A DNA stretch of 64,000 nt, from assembly GCF_016735515.1 (NCBI RefSeq), contig NZ_JAERQZ010000001.1:1364001-1428000 (forward strand), read 5' to 3'. Below the pieces are notes generated by a model that was not told the DNA's origin, did not search any database, and worked only from the letters and a program-made list of their open reading frames with translations. Origin of the DNA: Piscinibacter sp. HJYY11. GTDB taxonomy: Bacteria; Pseudomonadota; Gammaproteobacteria; Burkholderiales; Burkholderiaceae_C. The position numbers were made by a program, and so were the translations under genes. Positions 16,794 to 25,747 of this stretch are shown here, in pieces; position 1 is the stretch's first letter, and every line of letters begins with the position of its first letter.

Positions 16794-18496
16794 CAACCGA
16801 CTTCACCGTCTCCAACCACCACCTGGCGCTGGCGCGCCTGTACCACTTCGAAAGCGTCGAAACCGACCGCGTTGCGTTCGTGCAGCCGATGGGCGCCGGC
16901 TTCGCTGGCGAGGTGCGCGAAGTCACCTGGGGCGACGCCATCGACCAGGCCCGCCGCATCGCGCAGCACCTGCGCACGATGGGCCTGCCGCCGGGCAGCC
17001 GCATCGCCATCCTGTCGAAGAACTGCGTGCACTGGCTGCTCGCCGACTACGCCATCTGGATGGCGGGGCATGTGTCGGTGCCGCTCTACCCCACCCTGGC
17101 ACCCTCGAGCATGGCGCAGATCCTCGAGCACAGCGAAGCCCGCCTGCTCTTCGTCGGCAAGCTCGACGACTGGGGCCTGCTGCAAACCGGCATTCCGCGC
17201 GGCTTGCGGTGCATCGCGTTTCCGTTGGCTCCGGCCAACGACTTTGCACAGTGGGACACCATCGTCGAGTCGACCGCCCGCATCCCCGGGCATCCACTGC
17301 GGCCTGCAGACGACCTCGCGACCATCATCTATACCTCGGGCACGACCGGCGTGCCGAAGGGCGTGATGCACACCTTCGGGACGCTCGCCTGGGCGGCGCA
17401 AGCGGGCATCCGCCGCGTGCCGCTCCAACGCGACGGCCGTGTGTTCAGCTACCTGCCGCTCGCTCATGCAGCCGAGCGCACGATGGTCGAGCACGGGCAG
17501 CTCGCCACCGGCGCGCGTGTGTACTTCGCCGACTCGCTCGACACCTTCGTCACCGACCTGCAGCGTGCGCGCCCCACCGTGTTCTTCTCGGTGCCGCGCT
17601 TGTGGCTCAAGTTCCAGCAGAACATCCTCCAGCAGGTGCCGCGGCGCAAGCTGAAGCTGCTGCTGAGCATCCCCGGCCTGCGCGTCGTCGTGCGCCGCAA
17701 GATCCTGCGTGCGCTCGGCCTCGATGCCTGCATCTTCGCCATCGGCGGTGCAGCGCCCATGCCGCCGGAGCTGCTGCGCTGGTACGGTGACCTGCGTCTC
17801 TACATCGCTGACGTGTACGGCATGACGGAGAACGGCGCCCTGTCGCACTCGACCCTGCCGCTGCGCCAGCGCATCGGCACGGTCGGCTGGCCCGTCGACG
17901 GCGTGCAGTCGCGTCTCGACCCCGAGACGGGCGAGATCCAGCTCCTCAGCGGCGGCCTGATGAAGGGCTACTTCAAGGCACCCGCGCAGACAGCCGAAGC
18001 GTTCACACCCGATGGGTGGCTGCGCACCGGCGACAAGGGCCAGCTGATGCGCGACGACGGCGCGCTCAAGATCGTCGGCCGCGTAAAAGACCTCTTCAAG
18101 ACCAGCAAGGGGAGGTACGTGGCACCCGCGCCCATCGAGGACAGCCTGGTGATGCATGACAGCGTGGAAGCCTGCGTCGTGGTGGGCAGCGGCCTCGCGC
18201 AGCCCATCGGGCTCCTGAGCCTGAACGAGGCGACCTGGTCCGGCGCCGCCGACTCGACGCGGCGGCAGCGCCTCCTGCAGTCGCTCGATCGGCATCTCAC
18301 GGCGCTCAACCAGCGACTGGACCCGCATGAACGGCTGGACCGGCTGGTGGTGGTCGGCGGACCCTGGACGGTGGAGGACGGCCTGGTCACGCCGACGCTC
18401 AAGGTCAAGCGCCACAGCGTGGAGGCGCGCTATGCGCAGCAGCTGCCTGGGTGGTCGGCGCAGCACGCGCCGGTCATCTGGGCCGCTCAGGCCTGA
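16790..18496 (+). CDS. AMP-binding acyl-CoA ligase (long-chain type)
   Basis: A 568-residue adenylate-forming enzyme. The ATP/phosphate loop is IIYTSGTTGVPKGVMHT, the adenine-binding motif is VYGMTENGALS, the hinge region is DGWLRTGDKG, and the C-terminal lysine segment is VKDLFKTSKGRYVAPAPIED. The order and the GRYVAP sequence match long-chain acyl-CoA synthetases (FadD15/ACSL-like) rather than acetyl-CoA or NRPS domains. It would activate a fatty or carboxylic acid to its CoA ester at the inner face of the membrane. It forms the end of the lipoprotein-membrane protein-ligase operon and converges on the AraC gene with a 10-base overlap. Confidence 0.88.
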   Translation: MTTDFTVSNHHLALARLYHFESVETDRVAFVQPMGAGFAGEVREVTWGDAIDQARRIAQHLRTMGLPPGSRIAILSKNCVHWLLADYAIWMAGHVSVPLYPTLAPSSMAQILEHSEARLLFVGKLDDWGLLQTGIPRGLRCIAFPLAPANDFAQWDTIVESTARIPGHPLRPADDLATIIYTSGTTGVPKGVMHTFGTLAWAAQAGIRRVPLQRDGRVFSYLPLAHAAERTMVEHGQLATGARVYFADSLDTFVTDLQRARPTVFFSVPRLWLKFQQNILQQVPRRKLKLLLSIPGLRVVVRRKILRALGLDACIFAIGGAAPMPPELLRWYGDLRLYIADVYGMTENGALSHSTLPLRQRIGTVGWPVDGVQSRLDPETGEIQLLSGGLMKGYFKAPAQTAEAFTPDGWLRTGDKGQLMRDDGALKIVGRVKDLFKTSKGRYVAPAPIEDSLVMHDSVEACVVVGSGLAQPIGLLSLNEATWSGAADSTRRQRLLQSLDRHLTALNQRLDPHERLDRLVVVGGPWTVEDGLVTPTLKVKRHSVEARYAQQLPGWSAQHAPVIWAAQA

Positions 18497-19359
18497 GCGG
18501 CCCGTGCGACCAGGTGCGCCTCGCCGCGAGCGGTCGGCCCCGCGCTGCCGAAGACCACACCCGGCGGTCCGCTGATCAGCAAGCGGTCGGCAAGCACCGC
18601 GCGTGGCGCACTGGAGTCTCGGCCGAAGAAGCGCGGTGTCTCGCCCCCGAGCCGGCGCACGCTGCGCGTGAGGTGGGGCTGGTCAGAGAAGCCGCAGTCG
18701 ATGGCGGTGTCGGCCAGCGACCCGCCCTCGGCGATCGACTTCACCGCACGCTGGAAACGAGTGAGCCGCATGAAATGCGACGGAGACACGCCGAGCCAGT
18801 GGTCGAAATCGCGTTCCAGTTGCCGCAGGCTGGCACCGACCGTCGACGCCACCGTTGTGAGCTCGGCGGTCGGCTGCGCCATCAACTGCGTGGCGCGGGA
18901 TACCCTGCGTTGTGCCGGCGACAGGGGCGATCGTGCGCCCATGCGCTCTCCGATCCAGTGCTGGAAGCGATGTGCTCGCTCCGATGTCGACGCGGCCGTT
19001 CTGAGCCGGTCGCGCAAACCACGCTGCGCGCCCATCCCGCAAAGCTGCGCGAGCGGCACGCGGCAGTCGACGAGCCCTTCCAACGGCGCACGCAACACGG
19101 CCGTCATCGCCTCGGGCGCGAGCAACGCGATGGCAAGCTGCCCGCGCCCGCTCGAGGTGAACTGGCCGGGGCGCGTGCGCATCGCCGACACCGTCACTTC
19201 GGGCACGAAGTCCTCGCCCTCTTCGGAGCAGCGCAATTCGTCGTCGCAATAGACGGTGATCGCGTACAGATCGGACGGCAGTCCCTGGTGGCGCGTGCCG
19301 TGCGGCACGTCGATGTCGATGCACGAGACGACGGGTGATGCGTCGCGCGCGGCTGTCAC
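18487..19359 (-). CDS. AraC-family transcriptional regulator
   Basis: GTG 19359 is chosen because it overlaps the TGA of the upstream SnoaL-like gene (GTGA), giving 290 residues. The frame continues upstream to 19494 but only through the neighbouring gene. Residues 1-150 are an effector domain and about 185-280 the double helix-turn-helix (TVGASLRQLERDFDHWLGV, then DCGFSDQPHLTRSVRRLGG). It is a relative of the AraC genes at 11064 and 13669. The gene is translationally coupled to a secreted SnoaL-like protein, and convergent with the acyl-CoA ligase, whose last 10 bases it overlaps. Confidence 0.8.
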   Translation of the reverse strand: MTAARDASPVVSCIDIDVPHGTRHQGLPSDLYAITVYCDDELRCSEEGEDFVPEVTVSAMRTRPGQFTSSGRGQLAIALLAPEAMTAVLRAPLEGLVDCRVPLAQLCGMGAQRGLRDRLRTAASTSERAHRFQHWIGERMGARSPLSPAQRRVSRATQLMAQPTAELTTVASTVGASLRQLERDFDHWLGVSPSHFMRLTRFQRAVKSIAEGGSLADTAIDCGFSDQPHLTRSVRRLGGETPRFFGRDSSAPRAVLADRLLISGPPGVVFGSAGPTARGEAHLVARAAQA

Positions 19360-19898
19360 GGGCGGCCCCCGGCCCGGGCAAGCTCGCCGGCCTTCTCGAC
19401 GCTGATCGCACCGACCAGCGGATCGGCGTGCCGGTGCACCAGCCGCCACTGGCCGCCGTCCTCGCGGAACACCAGCGTGACCCGCAGCGACCACGGTTGA
19501 GCCGGCACCGCACCGACCGCCACGTGCGAGTGCTCGGTGGCCACCAGCACGACCAGCCCGTCCGCTTCATAGGCGCGGATCAGCTCAAGCGTCGAATCCC
19601 GCCCGTGCCGGAAGAAGCGGCCGATCGCCGCCCACTGCTCGGGCGTGTAGTGGCCGCTACGGGTGGGCGGCCCGCCGAAGGGCGCCATCAGCGTGAAGTC
19701 GTCACTGAGCTGCAGGAAGGACTGGTAGCGCTCGATGTCGCCCTGCATGAGCGCCTGGTGCCCCTGCTCGGCGTTGCGCACCAGCGCATCGACGGTCGAA
19801 GGGGCAGCACTGGCGGCAGCGGGCGTGAAGGCGGCGCCGAGCGCGGCCACGATGGGCTCGCCTGCAGCGGCGAGAAGAAGACGGCGGACTGGTGACAT
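19356..19898 (-). CDS. Exported SnoaL-like / NTF2-fold protein
   Basis: A 180-residue protein. The N terminus MSPVRRLLLAAAGEPIVAAL followed by an Ala-rich run to AASA (about residue 31) looks like an export signal, and the RR pair is Tat-like but not canonical. The mature part has the NTF2/SnoaL (DUF4440-like) pattern: a helix with LVRNAEQGHQALMQGDIERY, then FTLMAPFGGPPTRSGHY and a C-terminal WRLVHRHADPLVG strand. This fold binds small hydrophobic ligands or acts as an isomerase/hydrolase. The substrate is unknown. It shares an operon with the AraC gene and diverges from a LysR gene 90 bases away. Confidence 0.75.
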   Translation of the reverse strand: MSPVRRLLLAAAGEPIVAALGAAFTPAAASAAPSTVDALVRNAEQGHQALMQGDIERYQSFLQLSDDFTLMAPFGGPPTRSGHYTPEQWAAIGRFFRHGRDSTLELIRAYEADGLVVLVATEHSHVAVGAVPAQPWSLRVTLVFREDGGQWRLVHRHADPLVGAISVEKAGELARAGGRP

Positions 19899-19988
19899 GA
19901 GATGGGCTCCAAAAAGACAGCAAAACGCTGGAAGGCCGCAAGCATGGCCATGGCCGCCTCATGAATCAACTGATACGATTTCACGAAT

Positions 19989-20954
19989 ATGCTGAATGAA
20001 AGTGATCTGTCCCGCGTCGACCTGAACCTGCTCGTGCTGTTCGAGGCGGTGCTGCGCGAGCTGCACGTGGGCCGCGCCGCGGATCGGCTCAACATCAGCG
20101 CATCCGCAGTCAGCCACGGGCTCGGCCGCCTGCGCAGGCTGCTGAACGACCCGGTCTTCCTCAAGACGCCCAAGGGCGTGGTGCCCAGCGCGCGGGCACT
20201 CGTGCTCGCGCCGGCCATCACCGATGTGCTGGCGCGCGTGCGCTCCGTCGTGTTGAGCGCCGGCCCGTTCGATCCGGCGACCGCCACGCGGCGCTTCACG
20301 GTCGGGGCCCCCGACGGGGTGTCGGCCGTCTTCCTGCCGCGGCTGCTCGCCAGCGTGCGCGCCTCGGCGCCCCACATCGACATCGCCGTGCGCCAGCTGT
20401 TGCCAACGGCAGGAGAGCCCTCGCCCGACCGCGCGTGGCAGGCTGCATTCTTGGCCCTCGAATCGCGCGCGATGGACGCCGCCGTGGTGCCGACCAGCGA
20501 AGTGCCCCTGCGTTTCGCGACGCGGCTGCTCTACGAAGAATGCTTCGTGCTCGCGATGCGCGCCGGCCATCCGCTGCGGCGCAAGCTCACGCTGGAGCGC
20601 TACTGCGCGGCCGAGCATCTGGTCGTGTCCCTGACCGGTGATCCGCACGGCTTCGTCGACGAGGTGCTGGCCCGCTCGGGACTGTCTCGGCGCGTGGCGC
20701 TCACGGTGCCGAATTTCGTGTTCGCCCTGGCCGTCATTGCCGACACCGACCTGGTCTGCGCGCTGCCCGCGCGCTTCGCCGCGGCCTACGCCGATCGGTT
20801 CGGCATCGTCGTGGTGGACTCGCCCACGCCGCTCGGCCAGTTCCGGCTCAACATCGTCACGCCCGAGGTGGCGCTGATGGACGCCGGCATCGCGTGGTTC
20901 GTAAACCGGCTTGAGGAATCCGCGGCTGGGCCCGCGGCACGACTCTCGCGCTGA
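19989..20954 (+). CDS. LysR-family transcriptional regulator
   Basis: A 321-residue regulator that is canonical in length. Residues about 8-67 form the winged helix-turn-helix (DLNLLVLFEAVLRELHVGRA, then NISASAVSHGLGRLRRLLND), in the style of the NodD/NahR-like branch. The remainder is the periplasmic-binding-like effector domain (VTPEVALMDAGIAWFVNRL near the end). It diverges from the SnoaL-AraC pair and precedes an M20 peptidase gene by about 114 bases, and is a candidate regulator of either. The ATG at 19989 follows an AT-rich stretch (ctgatacgatttcacgaat). Confidence 0.88.
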   Translation: MLNESDLSRVDLNLLVLFEAVLRELHVGRAADRLNISASAVSHGLGRLRRLLNDPVFLKTPKGVVPSARALVLAPAITDVLARVRSVVLSAGPFDPATATRRFTVGAPDGVSAVFLPRLLASVRASAPHIDIAVRQLLPTAGEPSPDRAWQAAFLALESRAMDAAVVPTSEVPLRFATRLLYEECFVLAMRAGHPLRRKLTLERYCAAEHLVVSLTGDPHGFVDEVLARSGLSRRVALTVPNFVFALAVIADTDLVCALPARFAAAYADRFGIVVVDSPTPLGQFRLNIVTPEVALMDAGIAWFVNRLEESAAGPAARLSR

Positions 20955-21068
20955 AACCGCAGGCGTGGCCGCGACGGCCATCCGGACAACTCGTCGCAAA
21001 TGTGCAAGACGCAGGCGCCTTCGCTTCGAAGAATCGCGTCTTCACTTTCATTCCTGTTGCCGAAGACC

Positions 21069-22523
21069 ATGAAGCTCTACCCGATCGCCGCGGCCTGTGC
21101 GCTGGTCGCCTCGTTCGCCGCCACGCTCGTCGTTCGAGCCGCGTGGCTCGGGCCCCGCCATGCGGAGCCGAGTTCTGTCGCGCCCGTCCAGATCGACGCA
21201 CAGGCCATCGCGCGCTTCGCGGGCAGCATCCGCTTCAGGACCATCGCGCAGGCCGACGACCCGAACGCCAACGCCGCCGAGTTCAAGGGGTTCAGGGACC
21301 ACCTGCAGGCCTCGTTCCCGCGCCTGCATGCCTCCTTGCGCCGCGAGATCGTGGCCGACCACGCCCTGCTCTACACCTGGTCAGGCCGGGACCCCTCCGC
21401 CAAGCCGGTGCTGTGGATCGCGCACCAGGACGTGGTGCCCGTGTCACCCGGCACCGAGGGCCAATGGCAGGCAGCGCCCTTTGCCGGCGAGGTGAAGGAC
21501 GGCCACGTGTGGGGCCGCGGCACCTGGGACAACAAGAGCCACATCCTGGCGCAGATGGAAGCGATCGAGATGCTGCTGGCGGCGGGCTGGCAGCCGCAGC
21601 AGACGGTCTACCTGGCGTACGGCCATGACGAAGAGGTGACCGGCCTGCGTGGAGCACGCACCATCGCCGGACTCTTCCGCGAGCGCGGCGTGCGCTTCGA
21701 CTACGCGCTCGACGAGGGGCTCATCATCAGCGAAGGTGTCATCCGTGGCCCACAGGTGCCGGTGGCGCTCGTGGGCGTGGCAGAAAAGGGCTATGCCACG
21801 GTGCGGCTGCGGCTGCGCACGGACTCCGGGCATTCGTCGATGCCGCCGCCGCAGACGGCCATCGACCGCATGGCAGCCGCGATCACGCGCATCAACCGCG
21901 AGCCGTTGCCCGCGCGCATCGACGGCGTGGTGGCGCAGATGTTCGAGGCGATCGCCCCGCACTCGGGCGCGTTGCAACGGGTGCTTCTGTCGAACCTCTG
22001 GCTCACCGGCCCGCTGGTGTCGGCGAGGCTGGCCGACACACCGCTCACCAACGCCATGATCCGCACCACCACGGCCGCCACCATGTTCCATGCTGGAGAC
22101 AAGGAGAACGTGCTGCCCGGTGTGGTGGAAGCGGTCATCAACGCCCGCACGCTGCCCGGCGACACCGCGACCGCGGTGTCGCAGCGTATCGCCTCGCTCG
22201 TGGGCGACAACGCCATCGAGGTGAGCCTGGACCCGGGCTCGGCCGCGCCCTCGACCGTGTCCGACACCGGCTTGCCGAGCTTCGCGCGCATCGAGCGCAG
22301 CATCCGCGACGTGTTCCCAGACGCCATCGTGGCACCCGGCCTCGTGATCGGCGGCACCGATTCCAAGCACTACTGGGATCTCGCCGACAGCACCTACCGG
22401 TTCACCCCGCTGCGGGTGACACCAGCCGACACCACGCGCTTCCACGGCACCGACGAGCGGGTGTCGGTGAAGGGCTACCACGACATGGTGCGCTTCTATC
22501 ACCGCCTGCTGCAAGCGTCCTGA
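21069..22523 (+). CDS. M20-family metallopeptidase (carboxypeptidase S / PM20D1-like)
   Basis: ATG 21069 gives 484 residues. An N-terminal hydrophobic segment (AACALVASFAATLVVRAAWL) anchors or exports it. The dinuclear-metal residues of the M20 family are visible: His119 and Asp121 in AHQDVVP, Asp154 in TWDNKS, the Glu188-Glu189 pair in YGHDEEVTG, and His434 in GTDSKHYWD. The dimerisation-domain segment TDSGHSSMPPPQTAID is also present. The long form with an N-terminal anchor resembles PM20D1/carboxypeptidase S, which cleave or form N-acyl amino acids. The next gene starts 44 bases on. Confidence 0.85.
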   Translation: MKLYPIAAACALVASFAATLVVRAAWLGPRHAEPSSVAPVQIDAQAIARFAGSIRFRTIAQADDPNANAAEFKGFRDHLQASFPRLHASLRREIVADHALLYTWSGRDPSAKPVLWIAHQDVVPVSPGTEGQWQAAPFAGEVKDGHVWGRGTWDNKSHILAQMEAIEMLLAAGWQPQQTVYLAYGHDEEVTGLRGARTIAGLFRERGVRFDYALDEGLIISEGVIRGPQVPVALVGVAEKGYATVRLRLRTDSGHSSMPPPQTAIDRMAAAITRINREPLPARIDGVVAQMFEAIAPHSGALQRVLLSNLWLTGPLVSARLADTPLTNAMIRTTTAATMFHAGDKENVLPGVVEAVINARTLPGDTATAVSQRIASLVGDNAIEVSLDPGSAAPSTVSDTGLPSFARIERSIRDVFPDAIVAPGLVIGGTDSKHYWDLADSTYRFTPLRVTPADTTRFHGTDERVSVKGYHDMVRFYHRLLQAS

Positions 22524-22567
22524 GCGCGCGCGGCTTCCGACTCCTTCAACACCACTCCGACCTCATC

Positions 22568-23002
22568 ATGATTTCCAGGACCCTGATCAAGCTTTCCGTC
22601 GTCTATTTCCTCGTGGCGGTCTTCCTCGGCAACTACATGGGCATGCAGCAGGACTTCCGGCTCAAGCACGTGCACGTGCACATCGCCTTGCTGGGCTGGC
22701 TCTCGCTGGCGCTGATCGGCGTGCTCTACCGCGTGTACCCCGAGCTGGCAGAAGGCTGGCTGCCACGCGCCCACCTGTGGCTGCACAACGTCGGGCTCGT
22801 CGTCTTCATGGGCGGCTTCACCGGCTATGTGCTGCAGGGCAAGCAGTTCGTCCCGGCGCTGGGCACCGGCGCGATGGTCGCCTCGCTGGGCATCCTGCTC
22901 TTCGCCCTCAACGTGCTGCTGCGCATGCGTCCGTCTCCCAAGCACGGGTCGAACACCAGCGCGTCGCACCTCCATTCCTTCCAGCAAACCGCCCCTCACT
23001 GA
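22568..23002 (+). CDS. Four-helix membrane protein resembling haem-copper oxidase subunit I
   Basis: A 144-residue protein with four transmembrane helices (about 5-27, 36-56, 70-89 and 97-118). The second helix begins VHVHIALLGWLSLALIGVLY, with a His-x-His-x-His cluster at the membrane surface, and the third has HLWLHNVGLVVFMGG. This resembles short proteins annotated as cytochrome-c oxidase or NnrS-like, with histidines able to ligate haem. The C-terminal tail is hydrophilic. It is followed immediately by a haem-oxygenase-like gene, which strengthens a metal or haem link. Its true activity is unknown. Confidence 0.6.
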   Translation: MISRTLIKLSVVYFLVAVFLGNYMGMQQDFRLKHVHVHIALLGWLSLALIGVLYRVYPELAEGWLPRAHLWLHNVGLVVFMGGFTGYVLQGKQFVPALGTGAMVASLGILLFALNVLLRMRPSPKHGSNTSASHLHSFQQTAPH

Positions 23003-23003
23003 C

Positions 23004-23708
23004 ATGAAAACCGTCCTCAAGCACATCTTCCGCCTCAAGCGCGACTACGCCACGCTGCCGTTCTTCGATTACCTGCGCAACGAGTCCTTCACGCCGCAGG
23101 AGCGACTGAGCTTCTTCCCCTGCATGGCGCCGTTCATCATGAGCTTCGGCGACCTGAACCGCCACGTGTTGCGGGTGGAGCCGACCGCCGACCCGCACCT
23201 GGCGATGATCAACGCCCACACCTACGAAGACGATCACCACTGGCCGTGGTACCTCGAAGACTGGAACAAGCTCGGCCACAACCGCACTGGCTGGCGCCCG
23301 GTGGACACGATCCGCTTCCTGTACAGCGATGCCACCATCCAGAGTCGCCTGCTGTCGCACCGCCTGGCCCACCTCATCTGGAGCGCCAAGCCGGTGGTGC
23401 GCCTGGCCATCATCGAGGCGATCGAAGAGACCGGGAACGTGCTCTTTGCCTTGACGACGAAGCTCGCGCAGCGCATCCAGCAGGACACCGGCGTCGAGCT
23501 TCGCTACTGCGGCGAGTTCCACTTCGCGCTCGAATCGGGGCATGCGATGAACAACGACCACGCCGAACTGGCCACGATCGAGCTGAGCGCGGAAGACGTG
23601 GTCCAGGCGATTGCATGCGCCGACAAGGTCTTCGCGTGGTTCAGCGCGTGGACACAGGAGCTTCTCTCCTACGCGCTGGCCGAGAACACGCAGGCGCTCG
23701 CCGCCTGA
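23004..23708 (+). CDS. Haem-oxygenase-like (HDO/TENA-fold) iron-containing protein
   Basis: ATG 23004 lies one base after the previous stop, giving 234 residues. The all-helical pattern with acidic/His ligand-like motifs (HTYEDDHHWPWYLEDW, EAIEETGNVLF and ESGHAMNNDHAE) matches the haem-oxygenase-like superfamily that includes di-iron oxidases and desaturases of the UndA/SznF type. This suggests two iron ions bound by Glu, Asp and His. No flavin or reductase partner is adjacent. The three-gene set of membrane His protein, this protein and the small gene behind it looks like an operon. The substrate is unknown. Confidence 0.68.
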   Translation: MKTVLKHIFRLKRDYATLPFFDYLRNESFTPQERLSFFPCMAPFIMSFGDLNRHVLRVEPTADPHLAMINAHTYEDDHHWPWYLEDWNKLGHNRTGWRPVDTIRFLYSDATIQSRLLSHRLAHLIWSAKPVVRLAIIEAIEETGNVLFALTTKLAQRIQQDTGVELRYCGEFHFALESGHAMNNDHAELATIELSAEDVVQAIACADKVFAWFSAWTQELLSYALAENTQALAA

Positions 23709-23722
23709 GCCCAGGAGGTCAC

Positions 23723-23971
23723 ATGACGTTCACCATCCAGCCCGATCCTCGAACCAACCCTTTGCCTGCGAGGCCCGTGGCGGACAAGAGGCTCCGCGGG
23801 CGCTTGCGGGATTTCCTGCTGTCCAACATCGACGTTGTCGCCCGCGCGGTGCTCAGGAGTGACGACGCGCGCCGCGACGCCTTCCTGTCCGCATCAGTGG
23901 ACATGAAGGACTACGAGGACCGACTGAAAAGACTGGAGGCCCGCCAGTCCGACGAGGCACGGTGGTTCTGA
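23723..23971 (+). CDS. Small basic hypothetical protein
   Basis: An 82-residue protein preceded by a strong ribosome site AGGAGG (23713-23718) five bases or so before ATG 23723, which argues that it is real. It begins MTFTIQPDPRTNPLPARPVA, then a basic helix RLRGRLRDFLLSNIDVVARA, and ends with a charged coiled segment DYEDRLKRLEARQSDEARWF. No signal peptide or membrane helix is seen and no family was recognised. It follows the haem-oxygenase-like gene by 14 bases and is probably cotranscribed with it. Confidence 0.65.
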   Translation: MTFTIQPDPRTNPLPARPVADKRLRGRLRDFLLSNIDVVARAVLRSDDARRDAFLSASVDMKDYEDRLKRLEARQSDEARWF

Positions 23972-24205
23972 GTCCATCCCCGCGTCGGATTTGCAGCGAT
24001 TGCTGTCGTTCCAGCATGGCGACTGAGCGACTGCTTCCGACGTGAGCAGTCCCTCAACGAGTCGCGGTGGAAAGACGGCACTCAGTCGGGAGTTGACCAT
24101 CGTGACGCATTGCACGTTTTTGACGCACTGCAGCATCCCCGCCTTCAGTTGAACGCTGAAGCACCGATAGACGATGCTGGTGAACGCAGCCCCCGGGCAC
24201 ACAAC

Positions 24206-25747
24206 ATGGACCGCTTTTCGATTGGCCAGCGTCTGTCGCTGGCGTTTGGCCTCGTACTCGTTCTGACGGCCATGATCACCCTCTTGGGCCTGTGGCGCCT
24301 GCAGCGTACCTCCGTCGATACCGCGGAGATGATGAAGGAGCCCTTGACCAAGGAGCGGCTGATCGGCGACTGGTACCGCAACATTCAGACTGGCGTCCGC
24401 CGCACGACTGCCATCGTGAAGAGTTCCGACTCAACCCTGGCGGACTTCTTTGCGGAAGAGTCGAAGGCGTCGTCGAAGGCCTCCGGCGACTATAAGAAGC
24501 AGATTGAAGGACTGCTCCGCACGCCCGGAGAGCAGGCCCTGTTCGCGAAGATTTCGCATCAGCGCAAGATCTACCTGAAGTCACGTGACGAGATCTCCCA
24601 GCTCAAGAAGGCTGGCGACATGGAAGGCGCCGCCAAGATCTTTGCGGACGTCTTCACCCCCGCCACCGCGGCATTCCTCAGTCATGTCGAAGAGCTGCTC
24701 AACCAGCAGCGTGCCAGCATTGACGCCGCGGCGGCCCAGATCGACGAGACCAACACAGACAGCCGCAATCTGATCCTGGCCCTTGGGCTGCTTGCCCTTG
24801 GCATTGGCGCGTCGTTCTCCTTCTTCATCACCCGCAGCATCACCCGTCCAATCGGCGTGGCGCTCGCCGCCACGCAGCGGGTTGCGGCTGGTGATCTCGG
24901 GGTGCTCGTGGAGTCACACGCTCAAGACGAAACCGGCGTCCTGCTGCGATCCTTGAACGAGATGCAGGGGCGCCTCAAGCACATCCTGCACAGCGTGCGC
25001 GAGAACGCGGACGGTGTTTCGAGCGCTTCGTCCGAGATCGCGTCCGGGATCAGCGACCTCAGCAGCCGAACCGAACAACAAGCAGCAGCCTTGCAGGAGA
25101 CCGCAGCCACCATGGATCAACTGGGCGCGACCGTCCGCAACAATGCTCAGAACGCACGCCTTGCCAATGAGCTCGCGGCTGGCGCGAGCCGCACGGCCAG
25201 CCAAGGCGGCGAGGTGGTCAGCGAAGTCGTCCAGACGATGCGCGATATCAACAGCAGCTCAAAGAAGATCAGCGACATCATCTCGGTCATCGACGGCATC
25301 GCGTTCCAGACCAACATCCTGGCGCTCAATGCCGCTGTTGAGGCCGCACGCGCGGGCGAACAGGGTCGTGGCTTTGCCGTCGTGGCTTCGGAAGTGCGAA
25401 GCCTCGCGCAGCGCAGTGCAACGGCCGCGCGCGAGATCAAGGCGCTGATTCACGGAAGCGTGGACCAGGTGGAACGCGGCACGGTCCTCGTGGACCAAGC
25501 CGGCGGCCGAATGACCGAAATCGTCGAGGCCATCAAGCGCGTGAGCGACATCGTGGCGCAGATCAGCCTGGCCAGCGAAGAGCAGAGCGATGGTGTGAAC
25601 CAGATCGGCAAGACCGTGACCCAGCTGGACCAGGCCACGCAACAGAATGCCACGCTGGCGGAACAAGGCGCCGCATCGGCGGAAGTCCTGAAGGACCGTG
25701 CGGGCCTGCTCAAGGAATCCGTCTCCGTCTTCAAGCTGGCAGCATGA
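24206..25747 (+). CDS. Methyl-accepting chemotaxis protein
   Basis: ATG 24206 gives 513 residues; the frame upstream to 24110 lacks a hydrophobic start and is not favoured. Transmembrane helices lie at about 10-32 and 188-209, enclosing a four-helix-bundle sensor (4HB_MCP type). HAMP follows (SITRPIGVALAATQRVAAGD), then the long signalling coiled coil with the conserved hairpin at about 360-395 (AFQTNILALNAAVEAARA). There is no C-terminal CheR/CheB pentapeptide tether. It should transmit a periplasmic stimulus to CheA/CheW. It stands alone, with about 230 bases of apparent non-coding DNA in front. Confidence 0.93.
   Translation: MDRFSIGQRLSLAFGLVLVLTAMITLLGLWRLQRTSVDTAEMMKEPLTKERLIGDWYRNIQTGVRRTTAIVKSSDSTLADFFAEESKASSKASGDYKKQIEGLLRTPGEQALFAKISHQRKIYLKSRDEISQLKKAGDMEGAAKIFADVFTPATAAFLSHVEELLNQQRASIDAAAAQIDETNTDSRNLILALGLLALGIGASFSFFITRSITRPIGVALAATQRVAAGDLGVLVESHAQDETGVLLRSLNEMQGRLKHILHSVRENADGVSSASSEIASGISDLSSRTEQQAAALQETAATMDQLGATVRNNAQNARLANELAAGASRTASQGGEVVSEVVQTMRDINSSSKKISDIISVIDGIAFQTNILALNAAVEAARAGEQGRGFAVVASEVRSLAQRSATAAREIKALIHGSVDQVERGTVLVDQAGGRMTEIVEAIKRVSDIVAQISLASEEQSDGVNQIGKTVTQLDQATQQNATLAEQGAASAEVLKDRAGLLKESVSVFKLAA

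Noticed and set aside
18451..19338. 295-codon plus-strand frame downstream of the acyl-CoA ligase
   Set aside because: It is the antisense of the AraC gene at 18487-19359, which has a clear double helix-turn-helix.
23972..24205. Additional gene between the small basic protein and the chemoreceptor
   Set aside because: No frame with a ribosome site or recognisable composition; the in-frame upstream extension of the chemoreceptor is not hydrophobic.
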